Positions 27,086-37,000 of a stretch of 64,000 nt of DNA are shown here, in pieces (the stretch's first letter is position 1; every line of letters starts with the position of its first letter). This DNA is from Roseateles noduli. GTDB lineage: Bacteria > Pseudomonadota > Gammaproteobacteria > Burkholderiales > Burkholderiaceae_C. Location of the stretch: assembly GCA_002205125.1 (NCBI GenBank), contig NIOE01000003.1:496001-560000 (forward strand). The letters are read 5' to 3'. The notes under the pieces were generated by a model. That model saw nothing but the letters and a program-made list of their open reading frames with translations. It searched no databases and was not told where the DNA came from. Made by a program: the position numbers and the translations under genes.

Positions 27086-28726
27086 ATGAATCGTCTCCTC
27101 TCCTGGCTGGGCGCGTGCCTGGCCTTCCTGGTGCTGAGCGTCAGCGTCCCCACGCAGGCGCAGACCAACGCGAGCTTCTCGCACGGCGTCGCGTACAACG
27201 GCGGCCAGGCCTCGCTCTGGTTCAAGTCCAACGTCGCGACCACCTGGGTCGACGCGCACTACCAGCTCAACGGCGGCGCGCAGCAGAACCTGCGCATGCC
27301 CTTCAACGGCGGCGCGGCGCGCTACGAGCTGACGCTGCCGGGCGCGCCCCTGGGCACGCGCGTGGACTACTGGTTCACCTACAACAACGGCAACCCGGCC
27401 TATGACAGCGCGCGCTTCACCGCGACGGTCACGGCCGGCGGCGGCACGACCGATCCGGGCACGCCGACCAATCCGGGCAATCCAGGGAATCCGGGCAACC
27501 CGGCCGACTGGAACGCCAGGACCACCTTCAAGATCGAGAACGCGACCAACGGCCGCTGGCCCGATTCGCAGGTGTACTGGGCCATCATCGGCAAGAGCTG
27601 GCAGACGGGCGAGTTCGTGCACGTGGACGCCGGCGGCAACGTCGTGCCCATGCGCCTGTCCGACAACACGGTGACGAAGAACGGCCGCAAGTACGCCAAC
27701 TACTTCTTCCCGCTGTCGCAGACCAAGCAGATCACGATCCCGCCGGTGAACTCGGCGCGCGTGCTGATGTCGGTCGGCAGCCCCATGTTCATCGAGGTCA
27801 ACACCGACGGCGCGGGCAACATCGCCTACGCCGGCGCCAACATCGAGAACTCGAGCGATCCCAACCTCGACGTCATCTTCGACTTCGGTGAATTCGCGCT
27901 CATCCCCAAGGGCCAGCCGGACCAGGGCATCTTCATCAACACCACGCGCGTGGACCATTTCGGCTTCCCGCTGAAGCTGCGCGTGCAGGGTCTGGGCGGC
28001 TACGACAAGACCGTCGGCGAGCCGCTGACCGAATCGCGCGATGCGCTGTTCACCAAGTTCCAGCAGGAAGTGCCGGTCGAGTTCCGCAGCCTGGCCGATC
28101 CCAACTTCCCGAACGTGCCTTACCGCACCCGCATCCTGGCGCCGGCGCACTTCACCTTCCGCCCGGGCGACGTCAACGGCGCCTACCTGGACGGCTACAT
28201 CGGCGACATGTGGAACCGTTTCAAGACGCAGGACCTGGTCTTCACGCTGGACAACCTGGGCACCTTCCGCGGTCGCGTGGACGGCAGCACCAACCGCTTC
28301 GTCTTCACCGGCGGTCGTTCCAACGGCACCTACTACATCAACGGCAAGCCCAACACGGCCGAGGTATTCCTGGGTGCGGGCAAGCTGGACGATCCGCGCA
28401 AGCCTGACGGCAGCTTCCAGGTCGACACGCCGGCTGATGCGGCCAAGTCGATCCAGTTGCAGATCCAGGCGCAGGTGTGCGCGGCGCTGAACCGCCACGT
28501 GCTGGCCACGCCGGCGGACTGGTATCGCCCGGCGGCCTTCTACCCCGCCGGTACGCGCGGCAACTGGTTCGCCAAGTTCTGGCATGACCATTCGATCAAG
28601 GGCACGGAAGGTGCTGCCAACGGCTACGGCCTGGCGTACGGTTTCGCCTACGACGACGTCGGCGGCTTCAGCCCGTCGCTGCACACGAACGCGCCGACCA
28701 CGGTGACGTACACGATCGGCTGGTAA
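27086..28726 (+). CDS. secreted beta-1,3-glucanase, GH64 with N-terminal CBM56-like domain
   Basis: A 546-residue exported enzyme expected to cut beta-1,3-glucan (laminarin type, fungal and oomycete walls). The signal peptide (1-26) is cleaved after TQAQ. A CBM56-like beta-glucan-binding module (about 28-113, SFSHGVAYNGGQASLWFKS to FTATV) is followed by a Gly/Thr/Pro linker with NPG repeats. The GH64 domain (about 137-546) starts TTFKIENATNGRWPDSQVYWAIIG and contains FDFGEFAL and NTTRVDHFGFPLKLRV, which carry the family's acidic catalytic residues, and FWHDHSIKGTEGAANGYGLAYGFAYDDVGG. The RBS is GGAG. It is probably monocistronic, repressed through the LacI-type operator, and ends at a strong terminator. 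Confidence 0.93.
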   Translation: MNRLLSWLGACLAFLVLSVSVPTQAQTNASFSHGVAYNGGQASLWFKSNVATTWVDAHYQLNGGAQQNLRMPFNGGAARYELTLPGAPLGTRVDYWFTYNNGNPAYDSARFTATVTAGGGTTDPGTPTNPGNPGNPGNPADWNARTTFKIENATNGRWPDSQVYWAIIGKSWQTGEFVHVDAGGNVVPMRLSDNTVTKNGRKYANYFFPLSQTKQITIPPVNSARVLMSVGSPMFIEVNTDGAGNIAYAGANIENSSDPNLDVIFDFGEFALIPKGQPDQGIFINTTRVDHFGFPLKLRVQGLGGYDKTVGEPLTESRDALFTKFQQEVPVEFRSLADPNFPNVPYRTRILAPAHFTFRPGDVNGAYLDGYIGDMWNRFKTQDLVFTLDNLGTFRGRVDGSTNRFVFTGGRSNGTYYINGKPNTAEVFLGAGKLDDPRKPDGSFQVDTPADAAKSIQLQIQAQVCAALNRHVLATPADWYRPAAFYPAGTRGNWFAKFWHDHSIKGTEGAANGYGLAYGFAYDDVGGFSPSLHTNAPTTVTYTIGW

Positions 28727-28865
28727 GCCGCACGAGCGCAACACCTGGCCCCGCAGATCTCGGTCCGCAGTCTGCGGCTGTGGGTGGGGCCGGAATGGTG
28801 CTGGGGGTTCCCGGAGGGACGCCCCCTGCGCCGTGGAGTGCCCGCGCCTGGCCTCCCGGAGTTGA

Positions 28866-28891
28866 AAGGCCTCGCCTCCCGGCGAGGCCTT
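28866..28891. terminator. strong hairpin terminator between GH64 and S9 peptidase genes
   Basis: AAGGCCTCGCC-tccc-GGCGAGGCCTT, an 11-bp perfect stem with a 4-nt loop, followed by CTGCCTTATT on the plus strand and by TCAAC on the minus strand. It lies 5 bp from the convergent S9 peptidase stop, so it probably serves both genes. Confidence 0.75.
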
Positions 28892-28896
28892 CTGCC

Positions 28897-30948
28897 TTAT
28901 TGGAGATGCTTCGCCAGGAAGCGCTCCATCCGTCCGTAGAAGTCCACCTCCGTCGACAGCTTGCGCCAGCCGTGGCCTTCGCCCTCGTAGGTGACGTATT
29001 CGAGGTCCTTGTGCCCGGCCTTGTCGAGCGCGCGGCGGAAGTCCGACGCGTGGTCGATGGGCACACGGCGATCGTCGTAGCCGTGGGCCAGCAGCACCGG
29101 CGCCTTCAGGTCGGCGGCGCGGCGCAGGGGCGACGTGCGACGCAGCATCTCCGCGTCCTTCACGCGATCGCCGACCAGCGCCGGCAGGCCGTATCGACGT
29201 CCCGCCTCGCTCTGGTCGCTCCAGTCCAAGCTGAACAGGTAGTCGAGGTCGGTGACGCCGGCCCAGCTCACGCCGCAGCGGTACTGGCCCGGGTCCTTGA
29301 TCAGGCCCATCAGCGTCGCGTAGCCGCCGTAGCTCGCGCCCGCGATGCAGACGCGCTTCGCGTCGACCCAGCCCTGCTTCACCGCCCACGCGAGCGCATC
29401 GCTGAGATCGTCGATCATGCCCTCGCCCCACTGCTTCATGCCGGCGCGGAACAGCTTGCTGCCGTAGCCGTAGCTGCCGCGGAATTCGGGCTCGATGACG
29501 ACGTAGCCGCGCGAGGCCAGGAACTGTGCCTCCGCCTCCCAGCCCCAGGTGGTGCCGCGCACGAACGGACCGCCGTGCACCAGCATCACCGCGGGACGCG
29601 GTCCTTCCGCCTTGCCGCGCGGCATCGTGACCGTCACCGGAATCTCCAGCCCGTCGCGCGCGACGACGCGGCTCTGCTCGACGTGCGCCATGTCGGCGGC
29701 GCGTATCCACGGGCGCGACGCGCCGATCGAACTCAGCTTCTTCGCGGCGTGGTCGTAGAAGAAGTATTCCTCCGGCTGCGTGTCCGACATCGAGGTCACC
29801 AGCACGCGACCCGTCTTGAGGCAGCGCCGGCATTGCAGCGTGTTGATGCGCCCGGGCAGCGCGCCGTCGACGTTGGCCTGCATCTGCTTGAGCGTCGCAT
29901 CGAACCAGTGCGTGTTGGGCGCGTCGCTGACGAAGTGCAATCCCAGCAGGCGTCGGCTTTCCGCGTCGAAGACGGCCTCGCCGTCGAAGTCGAAGCCCGT
30001 CAGCGAGACGAGCGGCTCGGTTTCCTTCTTCAGGGTCTTGGGATCGATGCGATACAGCGCGTCGGTGCCGATGGGCGTCCTGGCGACGACCAGGCGCAGG
30101 TCGCGTCCGTCGGATGCGAGCGGCGTGACGGTCGGCGACGTGACGTAGTTGCCCTCCTGCGCCAGCGTCCAGGCGCCGTCGGCCATCTTGAAGTAGAGGG
30201 CCTCCCGGTCCTCCTCGCGCGTCTTCAGCGCCCACGGTTCGCCGACGGGGTCGAGATCCCAGTCGATGGCGTTCTCCGGCGATTTGGTATCCAGCATGCG
30301 GCGCTGCTGCGTCTCGACATTGAGGCGTGCCAGTTGCACCGACTTCAGATCGCCGCGCGCGTCGTATCGACCGTAGCCGACGATGACCTCGCCGGTGTCG
30401 TCGTCCGGCGCGCTGAGGAAGACCCATTCGTAGGGCAGCGCCCGCGCGATGACGCGCGTCTCGCCGGTCTGCCCCTGCGCGTAGCGCGTCATGATCAGCT
30501 GGCGGCGTTCCGTGCCGTCCCGCTTGACGGTCCACAGGCCCGCGGTGTTGTAGTCGCTGCGCTTGCCCGCCTGGTCCTTGCCGGACGTGAAGACGAGGCG
30601 GTTGCTGCCGACCCAGTCGAAGCGCGCGATGTCGGAATCGACGAAGCTGGCGACCTGCGTGGCGCGGCCGCCCTGGTCCAGCTCGATCACCGCGAGCGCG
30701 CTGCGATCGTGCTGCGCGCTGCTGACGACCAGCGCGATGGCGCGACCGTCCGGCGAGATCTTGGGACGCCGCATCATCGGATCGCGGAAGAAATCGGCGA
30801 TCGAGGGCGGCTCCCCCTTTGCTGCCGCTGTGCCGGGTTGCGCCGTCTGCGCGTTCGCGGCCCCGCTCATCAGTCCCAGCGCGCCGATCGCCACACACGC
30901 CCACGCCTGCGCCCAGGCGGCGAGACGCCGCCGACGAGATTGACTCAT
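28897..30948 (-). CDS. secreted S9 family (prolyl oligopeptidase-type) peptidase
   Basis: A 683-residue serine peptidase. The signal peptide ends near GAANAQ. A beta-propeller-type region (about 45-420) begins PSIADFFRDPMMRRPKISPDGRAIALV. The alpha/beta-hydrolase domain has the nucleophile Ser539 in GASYGGYATLMG, an oxyanion-type MLVHGGPFVRGTTWGWEAEAQFLASRGY, the Asp loop HGYDDRRVPIDHA and the His in YEGEGHGW. Such enzymes trim peptides in the periplasm or outside the cell. The RBS AGAGAGGA is close to the ATG. A 14-bp palindrome lies 34 bp upstream. It lies between two secreted glycan-active genes. Confidence 0.93.
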   Translation of the reverse strand: MSQSRRRRLAAWAQAWACVAIGALGLMSGAANAQTAQPGTAAAKGEPPSIADFFRDPMMRRPKISPDGRAIALVVSSAQHDRSALAVIELDQGGRATQVASFVDSDIARFDWVGSNRLVFTSGKDQAGKRSDYNTAGLWTVKRDGTERRQLIMTRYAQGQTGETRVIARALPYEWVFLSAPDDDTGEVIVGYGRYDARGDLKSVQLARLNVETQQRRMLDTKSPENAIDWDLDPVGEPWALKTREEDREALYFKMADGAWTLAQEGNYVTSPTVTPLASDGRDLRLVVARTPIGTDALYRIDPKTLKKETEPLVSLTGFDFDGEAVFDAESRRLLGLHFVSDAPNTHWFDATLKQMQANVDGALPGRINTLQCRRCLKTGRVLVTSMSDTQPEEYFFYDHAAKKLSSIGASRPWIRAADMAHVEQSRVVARDGLEIPVTVTMPRGKAEGPRPAVMLVHGGPFVRGTTWGWEAEAQFLASRGYVVIEPEFRGSYGYGSKLFRAGMKQWGEGMIDDLSDALAWAVKQGWVDAKRVCIAGASYGGYATLMGLIKDPGQYRCGVSWAGVTDLDYLFSLDWSDQSEAGRRYGLPALVGDRVKDAEMLRRTSPLRRAADLKAPVLLAHGYDDRRVPIDHASDFRRALDKAGHKDLEYVTYEGEGHGWRKLSTEVDFYGRMERFLAKHLQ

Positions 30949-30981
30949 TCCTCTCTCCCTGATTCCAAGAAACGCTTTTTT

Positions 30982-30995
30982 GAATGCGCGCATTC
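30982..30995. promoter_or_regulatory. 14-bp palindrome upstream of the S9 peptidase gene
   Basis: GAATGCGCGCATTC is perfectly symmetric and followed on the minus strand by a run of six A. Its place 34 bp before the start codon suits an operator at a core promoter. The regulator is unknown. Confidence 0.4.
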
Positions 30996-31002
30996 TTGGG
31001 GA

Positions 31003-31031
31003 GATCGACCGGCGCCGGCACCGGGTCGATC
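31003..31031 (-). terminator. candidate terminator after the GH135-like gene
   Basis: GATCGACC at 31003-31010 pairs with GGTCGATC at 31024-31031 around a GC-rich 13-nt loop, 39 bp past the GH135-like stop. No T-run follows, so intrinsic termination is uncertain. Confidence 0.35.
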
Positions 31032-31069
31032 CATGAGAGAGAGGCACTCGCAGACGTGTTAAGGCATCG

Positions 31070-31993
31070 TTAGCAGCTGCCGCCCGACTTCAAGCTCTTC
31101 AGGCACCAGCGCTCCGTCCCGCTGGTCGTGTCGTTGCCCCAATAGGTCGGCGTGTAGTTCCAGATCGGCCCGCCCCACGGCAGGCTGGGGTTGTAGGTCA
31201 TGCTGGTCACGTAGACGTAGTTGGCCGTCGTGCCGCGCAGCGTCGCCTGCATCTGCGCCTGCGTCGCGGAGTGGATCAGGAGCCAGGTCTTGACGTTGAG
31301 CGAGGTCGCCAGGTTCTGCACGTCGCCGTTGAGCCAGCTCGCGCCGTTGAGGTAGTCGGCATACGCGGCCTCGTACATCACGATGTGCTCGCCGGACTGC
31401 GCCGCGCTGACGAAGCAGCCGCTCGCGCCCGGCCAGCCCGCGTTCCAGACCTTGATGCCGCCCGCGCCCGAGCCCGACACCATCGACCGCACGTTGGCCC
31501 ACTTCGACGGCGTGCCGCTGCACTTCTGCGCGTCGCTCAGCGAGGCGTCGTCGTGCGCGGCCTCGTCGAAGAAGAAACCGTCCACGCCGCCCAGCGTGTT
31601 CTTGTAGGCCGAGAGCTCGGCGGGGATCGCGTTGTAGCGCGCGAGTTCGTCCGCGGTGTTGCGGTCGTAGCCGGTCGGCACGTAACCCAGCACCTTCCCG
31701 CCCTGCGCGCGGATGTTGGCGATGACCGCCTTCCAGTTGGTGACCTGGCTCGCGCTCAGGCCCTGCGCGCCGCTGTTGGGATTGATGACGACGTAGCTGC
31801 CGGAAGGCACCTGGCCGCCGTAGGTGCTGGCGGTCTCGCCCCAGTAGGCGATCAGGCCGAAACCGGTCGGCGCCGCCGCGGCCGTGGTCGCGAATCCGGC
31901 GGCCGCACCGGCCAGCGCGGCGACGGCGGAAAGACGGGTGAACGTGTTGAACGCCGAATTGAACTTGATGCTCGGAGGCGTGGCTTGCTTCAT
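31070..31993 (-). CDS. secreted spherulin-4-like glycoside hydrolase (GH135-type)
   Basis: A 307-residue exported protein. The signal peptide (about 1-41) ends at TAAAAP. The body GFGLIAYWGETASTYGGQVPSGSYVVINPNSG, then GGKVLGYVPTGYDRNTADELARYNAIP and GGVDGFFFDEAAHD, matches the spherulation-specific family 4 TIM-barrel. DGFFFDEA holds the likely acidic catalytic residues. The characterised fungal member Sph3 (GH135) cuts galactosaminogalactan, while bacterial members are little studied. Four Cys residues probably form disulfides. A good RBS (AGGGGA) precedes the ATG. Its upstream region is AT-rich with TTTCGA repeats. Proximity to the glucanase suggests a fungal or algal glycan target (inference). 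Confidence 0.82.
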   Translation of the reverse strand: MKQATPPSIKFNSAFNTFTRLSAVAALAGAAAGFATTAAAAPTGFGLIAYWGETASTYGGQVPSGSYVVINPNSGAQGLSASQVTNWKAVIANIRAQGGKVLGYVPTGYDRNTADELARYNAIPAELSAYKNTLGGVDGFFFDEAAHDDASLSDAQKCSGTPSKWANVRSMVSGSGAGGIKVWNAGWPGASGCFVSAAQSGEHIVMYEAAYADYLNGASWLNGDVQNLATSLNVKTWLLIHSATQAQMQATLRGTTANYVYVTSMTYNPSLPWGGPIWNYTPTYWGNDTTSGTERWCLKSLKSGGSC

Positions 31994-32266
31994 GAAGTCC
32001 CCTGGTCGTGGTGAATGACGAGGTCAGTCTAGAAAGCCACCGAATTCTTTCGAATATCGTTTACGCGACGTTTTTTTCTTTCCTTACAACATAAATCGAA
32101 AGCTTTATTTTCGATTTATTCGAAATCGAAAATCACCGACAGGCGCTCCTGCAGACCTCCGGCGCTTGAGGAATACTTCGCCGCTGTCGCGCTCGAACAC
32201 GGTCTCCCGACCGTCTCCACACCCACAAGAACGGGCGCGCGTTCACGCGAATCCAGGGAGCAACAG
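31994..32266. promoter_or_regulatory. AT-rich divergent promoter region with TTTCGA-type repeats
   Basis: Between the GH135-like gene (minus) and a small lipoprotein gene (plus). The segment 32041-32135 is much richer in A/T than its surroundings. It holds several TTTCGA/TCGAAA half-sites: CTTTCGAATATCG at 32047-32059, the inverted repeat AAATCGAAA-N7-TTTCGATTT at 32093-32117, and ATTCGAAATCGAAAAT just after. It looks like a regulator-binding array. Confidence 0.5.
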
Positions 32267-32533
32267 ATGACCTTCACCCGACGCATCGGCCTGCCCTTCA
32301 TGCTGGCCATCGTCGCCGCGCTGAGCACCGGCTGCGCCACGCACTCCGGGGAAACCGCCGCCCGCGAACAGCAGGCCTCGATCGACCTGCAACGCGCCGG
32401 TGCGCGTCAGGCGAGCGGTGCCGCACAGGACCGCAGCGACCGCGCCCGCGCGAGCAGCAACTGCGACGGCTTCATCGAGTGCCTGCTCACCGCGCTGCTC
32501 CAGGGCGAGGCGTCGCCGAAGTCGGGGCGCTGA
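32267..32533 (+). CDS. small lipoprotein, unknown function
   Basis: 88 residues. The signal peptide MTFTRRIGLPFMLAIVAALSTGC has a lipobox with lipidated Cys23. A short, charged Ala/Gln/Arg-rich segment likely to be helical (AAREQQASIDLQRAGARQ) is followed by a CDGFIECLL motif with two cysteines. GGGAG precedes the ATG by 6 nt. Nothing more can be assigned. It diverges from the GH135-like gene and converges with the efflux outer-membrane gene. Confidence 0.7.
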   Translation: MTFTRRIGLPFMLAIVAALSTGCATHSGETAAREQQASIDLQRAGARQASGAAQDRSDRARASSNCDGFIECLLTALLQGEASPKSGR

Positions 32534-32569
32534 GCCCCCACCCCGGCGCACGGCGCCATCACTGCGCCG

Positions 32570-34024
32570 TCATTGCGTCCAACGGCCGCCGAGCGCCCTG
32601 AGCAACGCCACGCGATTGCTCTGCTCGGTCTGACGAAGCGTCACGAGCGCGCGCTTGGCCGTCGTCAACTGACGCTGCGCGTCGAGCAGCTCCAGCTGGC
32701 TGCTGCCGCCCAGGCGATAGCTGCGTTCAGCCAGGCGTTGCGACTGCTCCGCCGCGTCGACCTGCGCCTGCTGCGCGTCAAGCCGCTCCGCCAGCTGATC
32801 GCGCACCGCGAGCGCATCCGCGACTTCGCGGAAGGCCGATTGCAGTGCGGACTCATAGCCCGCCAGCGCTTCCTGCCGGCTGGCCTCGCTGACCTCGACC
32901 TGCGCGCGGCGCTGGCCGCCGTCGAAGATCGGCAGATCGATCTGCGGGACGATGCTCCACACGCCGCTGCCGCTCTTGAAGAGTCCGTCCAGATCGGGAC
33001 TGCGCGTGCCGGCGCTGGCCGTCAGCGTCAGGCGCGGGAAGCGCGCCGCGCGCGCCGCGCCGACGTCGAAGGCCGCCGCGCGCAGGCGCTGCTCGGCGGC
33101 GCGCAGGTCGGGACGCTGCAGCAGCACCTCGGCGGGCAGGCCGCCGGGGATGGCCGGCAACGCCGTCACGCCCGATGCCCTCGCGGCGCCCGGAGCGCTT
33201 GAACCGTTGGAGGCGTTGGATGCGGTCGTTGCGCCTTGCGCCTCCTGCGCGGTCGGCAGCAGCCGATCCGGCAGCGGCTGGCCGACGAGCAGCTCCAGCT
33301 GCAGCCGCGCCTGCGTCACTGCGCCCACGCTTTCCGCCGCGTCGCCGCGCGCGGATTCGAAGGCCGTGCGCGCACGCGCACGATCAAGCCCCGAGGCCGC
33401 GCCCAGCGCGTACTGCCGCTCCGCCAGATCCAGCGAGCGCTGCTGGCTGTCGCGCAGGTCCTGATTGAGTGCCAGGCGTTGCTGCGCGGCCGCCAGCGAT
33501 AGCCACGCCGTCGCGACCTCGGCGGCCAGGCTTAGCCGCGCGCTGCGCTGCGTCTCCTGCTCGGCGAGGAAACGCGACAGCGCCGCGCCTTCCAGGCTGC
33601 CCAGGCGGTTGAACAGATCGATCTCGTAGCTGGCCAGGCCGAGGTTGACGCCGTAAGTCGTCGTCGCGCCTTCGCCGTTGATCGTGCGCTGGCGCGTGGC
33701 GGAGGCGCCGACGCCGATCTCCGGCAGGCGGTCCGCGGCGGTCACGCGGTACTGCGCCCGCACGCGCTCAACGGCGGCCGCGCTCGCGCGCAGGCTGCGG
33801 TTCTGGTCGAGCGCCGTCGCGACGACCTCGTCCAGCCGCGCATCGGCGAAGAAGCCGCGCCATTCGTGCGAGGCCGCTGCGGCAGAAGCCGCCGGCTCGG
33901 CGGCCGATGCCGCCTTCGGACGGAAGTCCTCCCGAAGCGGGGGACGAGGCGTGTCGGTGCTCGGAACGAGGCTGCCGCAAGCGCTCAGGCCCAGCAGCAG
34001 CGGCAGGAGGGCGACGGTCTTCAT
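32570..34024 (-). CDS. RND efflux outer-membrane factor, NodT-type lipoprotein
   Basis: A 484-residue TolC-like channel. The lipobox LGLSAC gives lipidated Cys16. The two OEP repeats show WRGFFADARLDEVVATALDQNRSLRAS and, in the second half, LQRPDLRAAEQRLRAAAFDVGAARAARFPRLTL. It ends with YRLGGSSQLELLDAQRQL. It is the third gene of a tripartite pump operon; its ATG overlaps the pump stop by ATGA. The order adaptor-pump-channel matches MexAB-OprM/AdeABC-like loci. Confidence 0.93.
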   Translation of the reverse strand: MKTVALLPLLLGLSACGSLVPSTDTPRPPLREDFRPKAASAAEPAASAAAASHEWRGFFADARLDEVVATALDQNRSLRASAAAVERVRAQYRVTAADRLPEIGVGASATRQRTINGEGATTTYGVNLGLASYEIDLFNRLGSLEGAALSRFLAEQETQRSARLSLAAEVATAWLSLAAAQQRLALNQDLRDSQQRSLDLAERQYALGAASGLDRARARTAFESARGDAAESVGAVTQARLQLELLVGQPLPDRLLPTAQEAQGATTASNASNGSSAPGAARASGVTALPAIPGGLPAEVLLQRPDLRAAEQRLRAAAFDVGAARAARFPRLTLTASAGTRSPDLDGLFKSGSGVWSIVPQIDLPIFDGGQRRAQVEVSEASRQEALAGYESALQSAFREVADALAVRDQLAERLDAQQAQVDAAEQSQRLAERSYRLGGSSQLELLDAQRQLTTAKRALVTLRQTEQSNRVALLRALGGRWTQ

Positions 34025-37000
34025 GCCTTCACCTCCGACGCTGTCGACGTGCCGGCTGCATCGTCCGGAGCCGGTGCCACGGGCTTGGCCCGGCTGAAGC
34101 GCTGCTTCACCCACAGATAGAACAGCGGCACGAAGAAGATCCCCAGCAGCGTCGCGCTGCCCATGCCGCCGAGCACGCCCACGCCGATGGCGCGCTGCGA
34201 GCCCGAGCCCGCGCCGCTCGCGAAGGCCAGCGGCAGCACGCCCATCATGAAGGCCAGCGAGGTCATCAGGATAGGCCGCAATCGCTGCCGGCACGCCTTC
34301 AAGGTCGCCCCCAGCACGCTCATCCCCTGCCCGCGCAAGGTCTCGGCGAACTCCACGATCAGGATGGCGTTCTTCGCCGACAGGCCCACCGTCGTCAGCA
34401 ACCCGACCTGGAAGAACACGTCGTTCTGCTGCCCGCCGAGGTGGCTGGCCGCGAGCGCGCCGATGATGCCCAGCGGCACCACCAGCATCACGCTGAACGG
34501 TACGGACCAGCTCTCGTACAGGGCCGCCAGGCACAGGAAGATGAACAGCACCGACACGGCATACAACATCGGCGCCTGGTCGCCCGAGAGCCGCTCCTGG
34601 TAGCTGCGGCCGGACCACTCGAAGCCGACGCCCGGTGGCATCTCGCGCAGGATGGATTCCATCGCCTTCATCGCCGCGCCGGAGCTCACGCCCGGCGGCA
34701 CGTCGGCCTGGATCTCGTACGCGGCGCTGCCGTTGTAGCGGACCAGCTGGCGCGGGCCGTTCTGCCAGGTCGCCGTGGCGAAGGCGTTGAACGAGACCAT
34801 CGCGCCGCTGGCGTTGCGCACGTACCAGTGGCGCAGCGCGTCCGGGTCGGCGCGGTAGGCGCCCTCGCCCTGCACCAGCACGCGCTTGACGCGGCCGCGG
34901 TCGATGAAGTCGTTGACGTAGCTGCTGCCCAGCGCGATCGACAGCGTGTCGTTGATCGTCGTCGTCGCCACGCCCAGCGTGCCCGCCTTGTGGTCGTCGA
35001 TGTTGATCTGCAGTTGCGGCGTCTCGGTCAGGCTGTTGATGCGCGCGCGCGCCAGCTCGGGATGCTTGTTGGCCTCGTCGATCAGGCGCTCGCGCGCCTC
35101 GGCCAGCGCCTCGCTGCCGACGCCGCCCAGGTCCTGCAGGAAGAGCTGGATGCCGGAGCTGCCGCCCAGGCCGCGCACCGTCGGCGGCTGCACGATGAAG
35201 ATGTTGGCGTCCCGGATCTTCTTGCCCAGCTCGCGGCTGAAGCGCTCGGCCAGCGCCGCGGCGCCCTGCTGCTTCTCGGGACGGTCCTTCCAGTCGGTCA
35301 GGCGGATGAAGCCCTGTCCCGAGCCCTGGTCGCCGTTGGCGCCGCGCACGAGGTTGTAGAACTGCACTTCCTTCTGCTCGCCGAGGTAGGCCTCCATCGC
35401 CTGCGCGACCGCTTCCATGCGCTCGGCCGTGGCGCCCGGCGCCATGCGGACCTGCATCTGCAGGCTGCCCTGGTCCTCGTCCGGCAGGAAGGAGGTCGGC
35501 AGCGACTTGTACAGGAACGCCATGCCGACGATCAGCAGCAGGTAGACGGCGAAGCTGCGCACGCCGCGCGCCGTCAGCCAGCGCACGCGCTCCGTGTAGC
35601 GGTCGCTGAACTTGTCGAACTGCCGGTTGAAGCCGCCGAAGAACCAGTCCAGCTGCTTGCCGAACGGCCCGCCGTGCGCCGCATGCTCGCCCTTGTGCAC
35701 GGGCTTGAGCAGCGTCGCGCACAGCGCCGGCGACAGGCTCATCGCCACCAGCACCGACAGGATCATCGCGCTCACCACCGTGATCGAGAACTGGCGGTAG
35801 ATGATGCCGGTCGAGCCGCCGAAGAAGGCCATCGGGATGAACACCGCCGAGAGCACGACCGCGATGCCGACCAGCGCGCCGCTGATCTCCTTCATGCTCT
35901 CGCGGGTCGCGTCGCGCGGGCTCATGCCCTCCTCGCGCATCAGGCGCTCGACGTTCTCGACCACGACGATCGCATCGTCCACCAGCAGCCCGATGGCCAG
36001 CACCAGCCCGAACATCGTCAGCGAGTTGATCGAGTACCCCGCCACCGCCAGCACGCCGAAGGTGCCCAGCAGCACCACCGGCACGGCGATCGCCGGCACC
36101 AGCGTCGCGCGCAGGTTCTGCATGAACAGGTACATGATCGCCACGACCAGCACCATCGCCTCGATCAGCGTGTGCACCACGCCCTCGATGGACACGCTGA
36201 TGAAGGGCGTCGTGTCGTAGGTGATGGTCGACTTCATCCCGTGCGGGAAGAAGGGTTCGAGCTCCGCCAGCTTGGCCTTCACCAGCTCCGCGGTCTTGAG
36301 CGCGTTGGCGCCGCTGGCCGGCAGGATGGCCATGCCCGCGGCGGTCTGGCCGGTGCTCTTGACGTTGGTGGTATAGCTGTCGCGGCCCAGCTCGACGCGG
36401 GCGACGTCGCCCAGCTTCAGCGCGGAGCCGTCCGGCTGCACGCGCAGCACGATGTTGCGGAACTGCTCGGCCGTGGTGAGCTTGGCGCGCGCGGTGATGA
36501 TGGCCGTCAGGCGCTGGCCCTCGGGCGCCGGCTGGGCGCCGAGCTGGCCGGCCGAGACTTCGGTGTTCTGCGCCAGCAGCGCGCTGCGGATGTCGCCCGG
36601 GACCAGCGCGTAGCGCTGCAGCTGCGCCGGGTCCAGCCAGATGCGCATCGCGTAGCCGGAGCCGAAGACGTTGACGTCGCCCACGCCCTCGATGCGGCTG
36701 ACGATGTCGACCAGCGTGCTGGACAGGTAGTCGCCCAGGTCGGCGGAGGTCACCGCCGGGTTGTCGCTGGTCAGCATGATGACCATCAGGTTCTCGGTGC
36801 CCGCCTTGGTCACGCGCACGCCCTGCGCCTGCACCGCCTGCGGCAGCCGCGACAGCGACTGCGAGACCTTGTTCTGGACCTGCATCTGCGCCAGGTCGGG
36901 ATCCGTGCCGGCGACGAAGCTCAGCACGGTGCTGGCGCCGCCGGAGGCGTTGCTGCTGGACTCGATCGAGAACAGGCCGTCGATGCCCTTGAGGTTCTGC

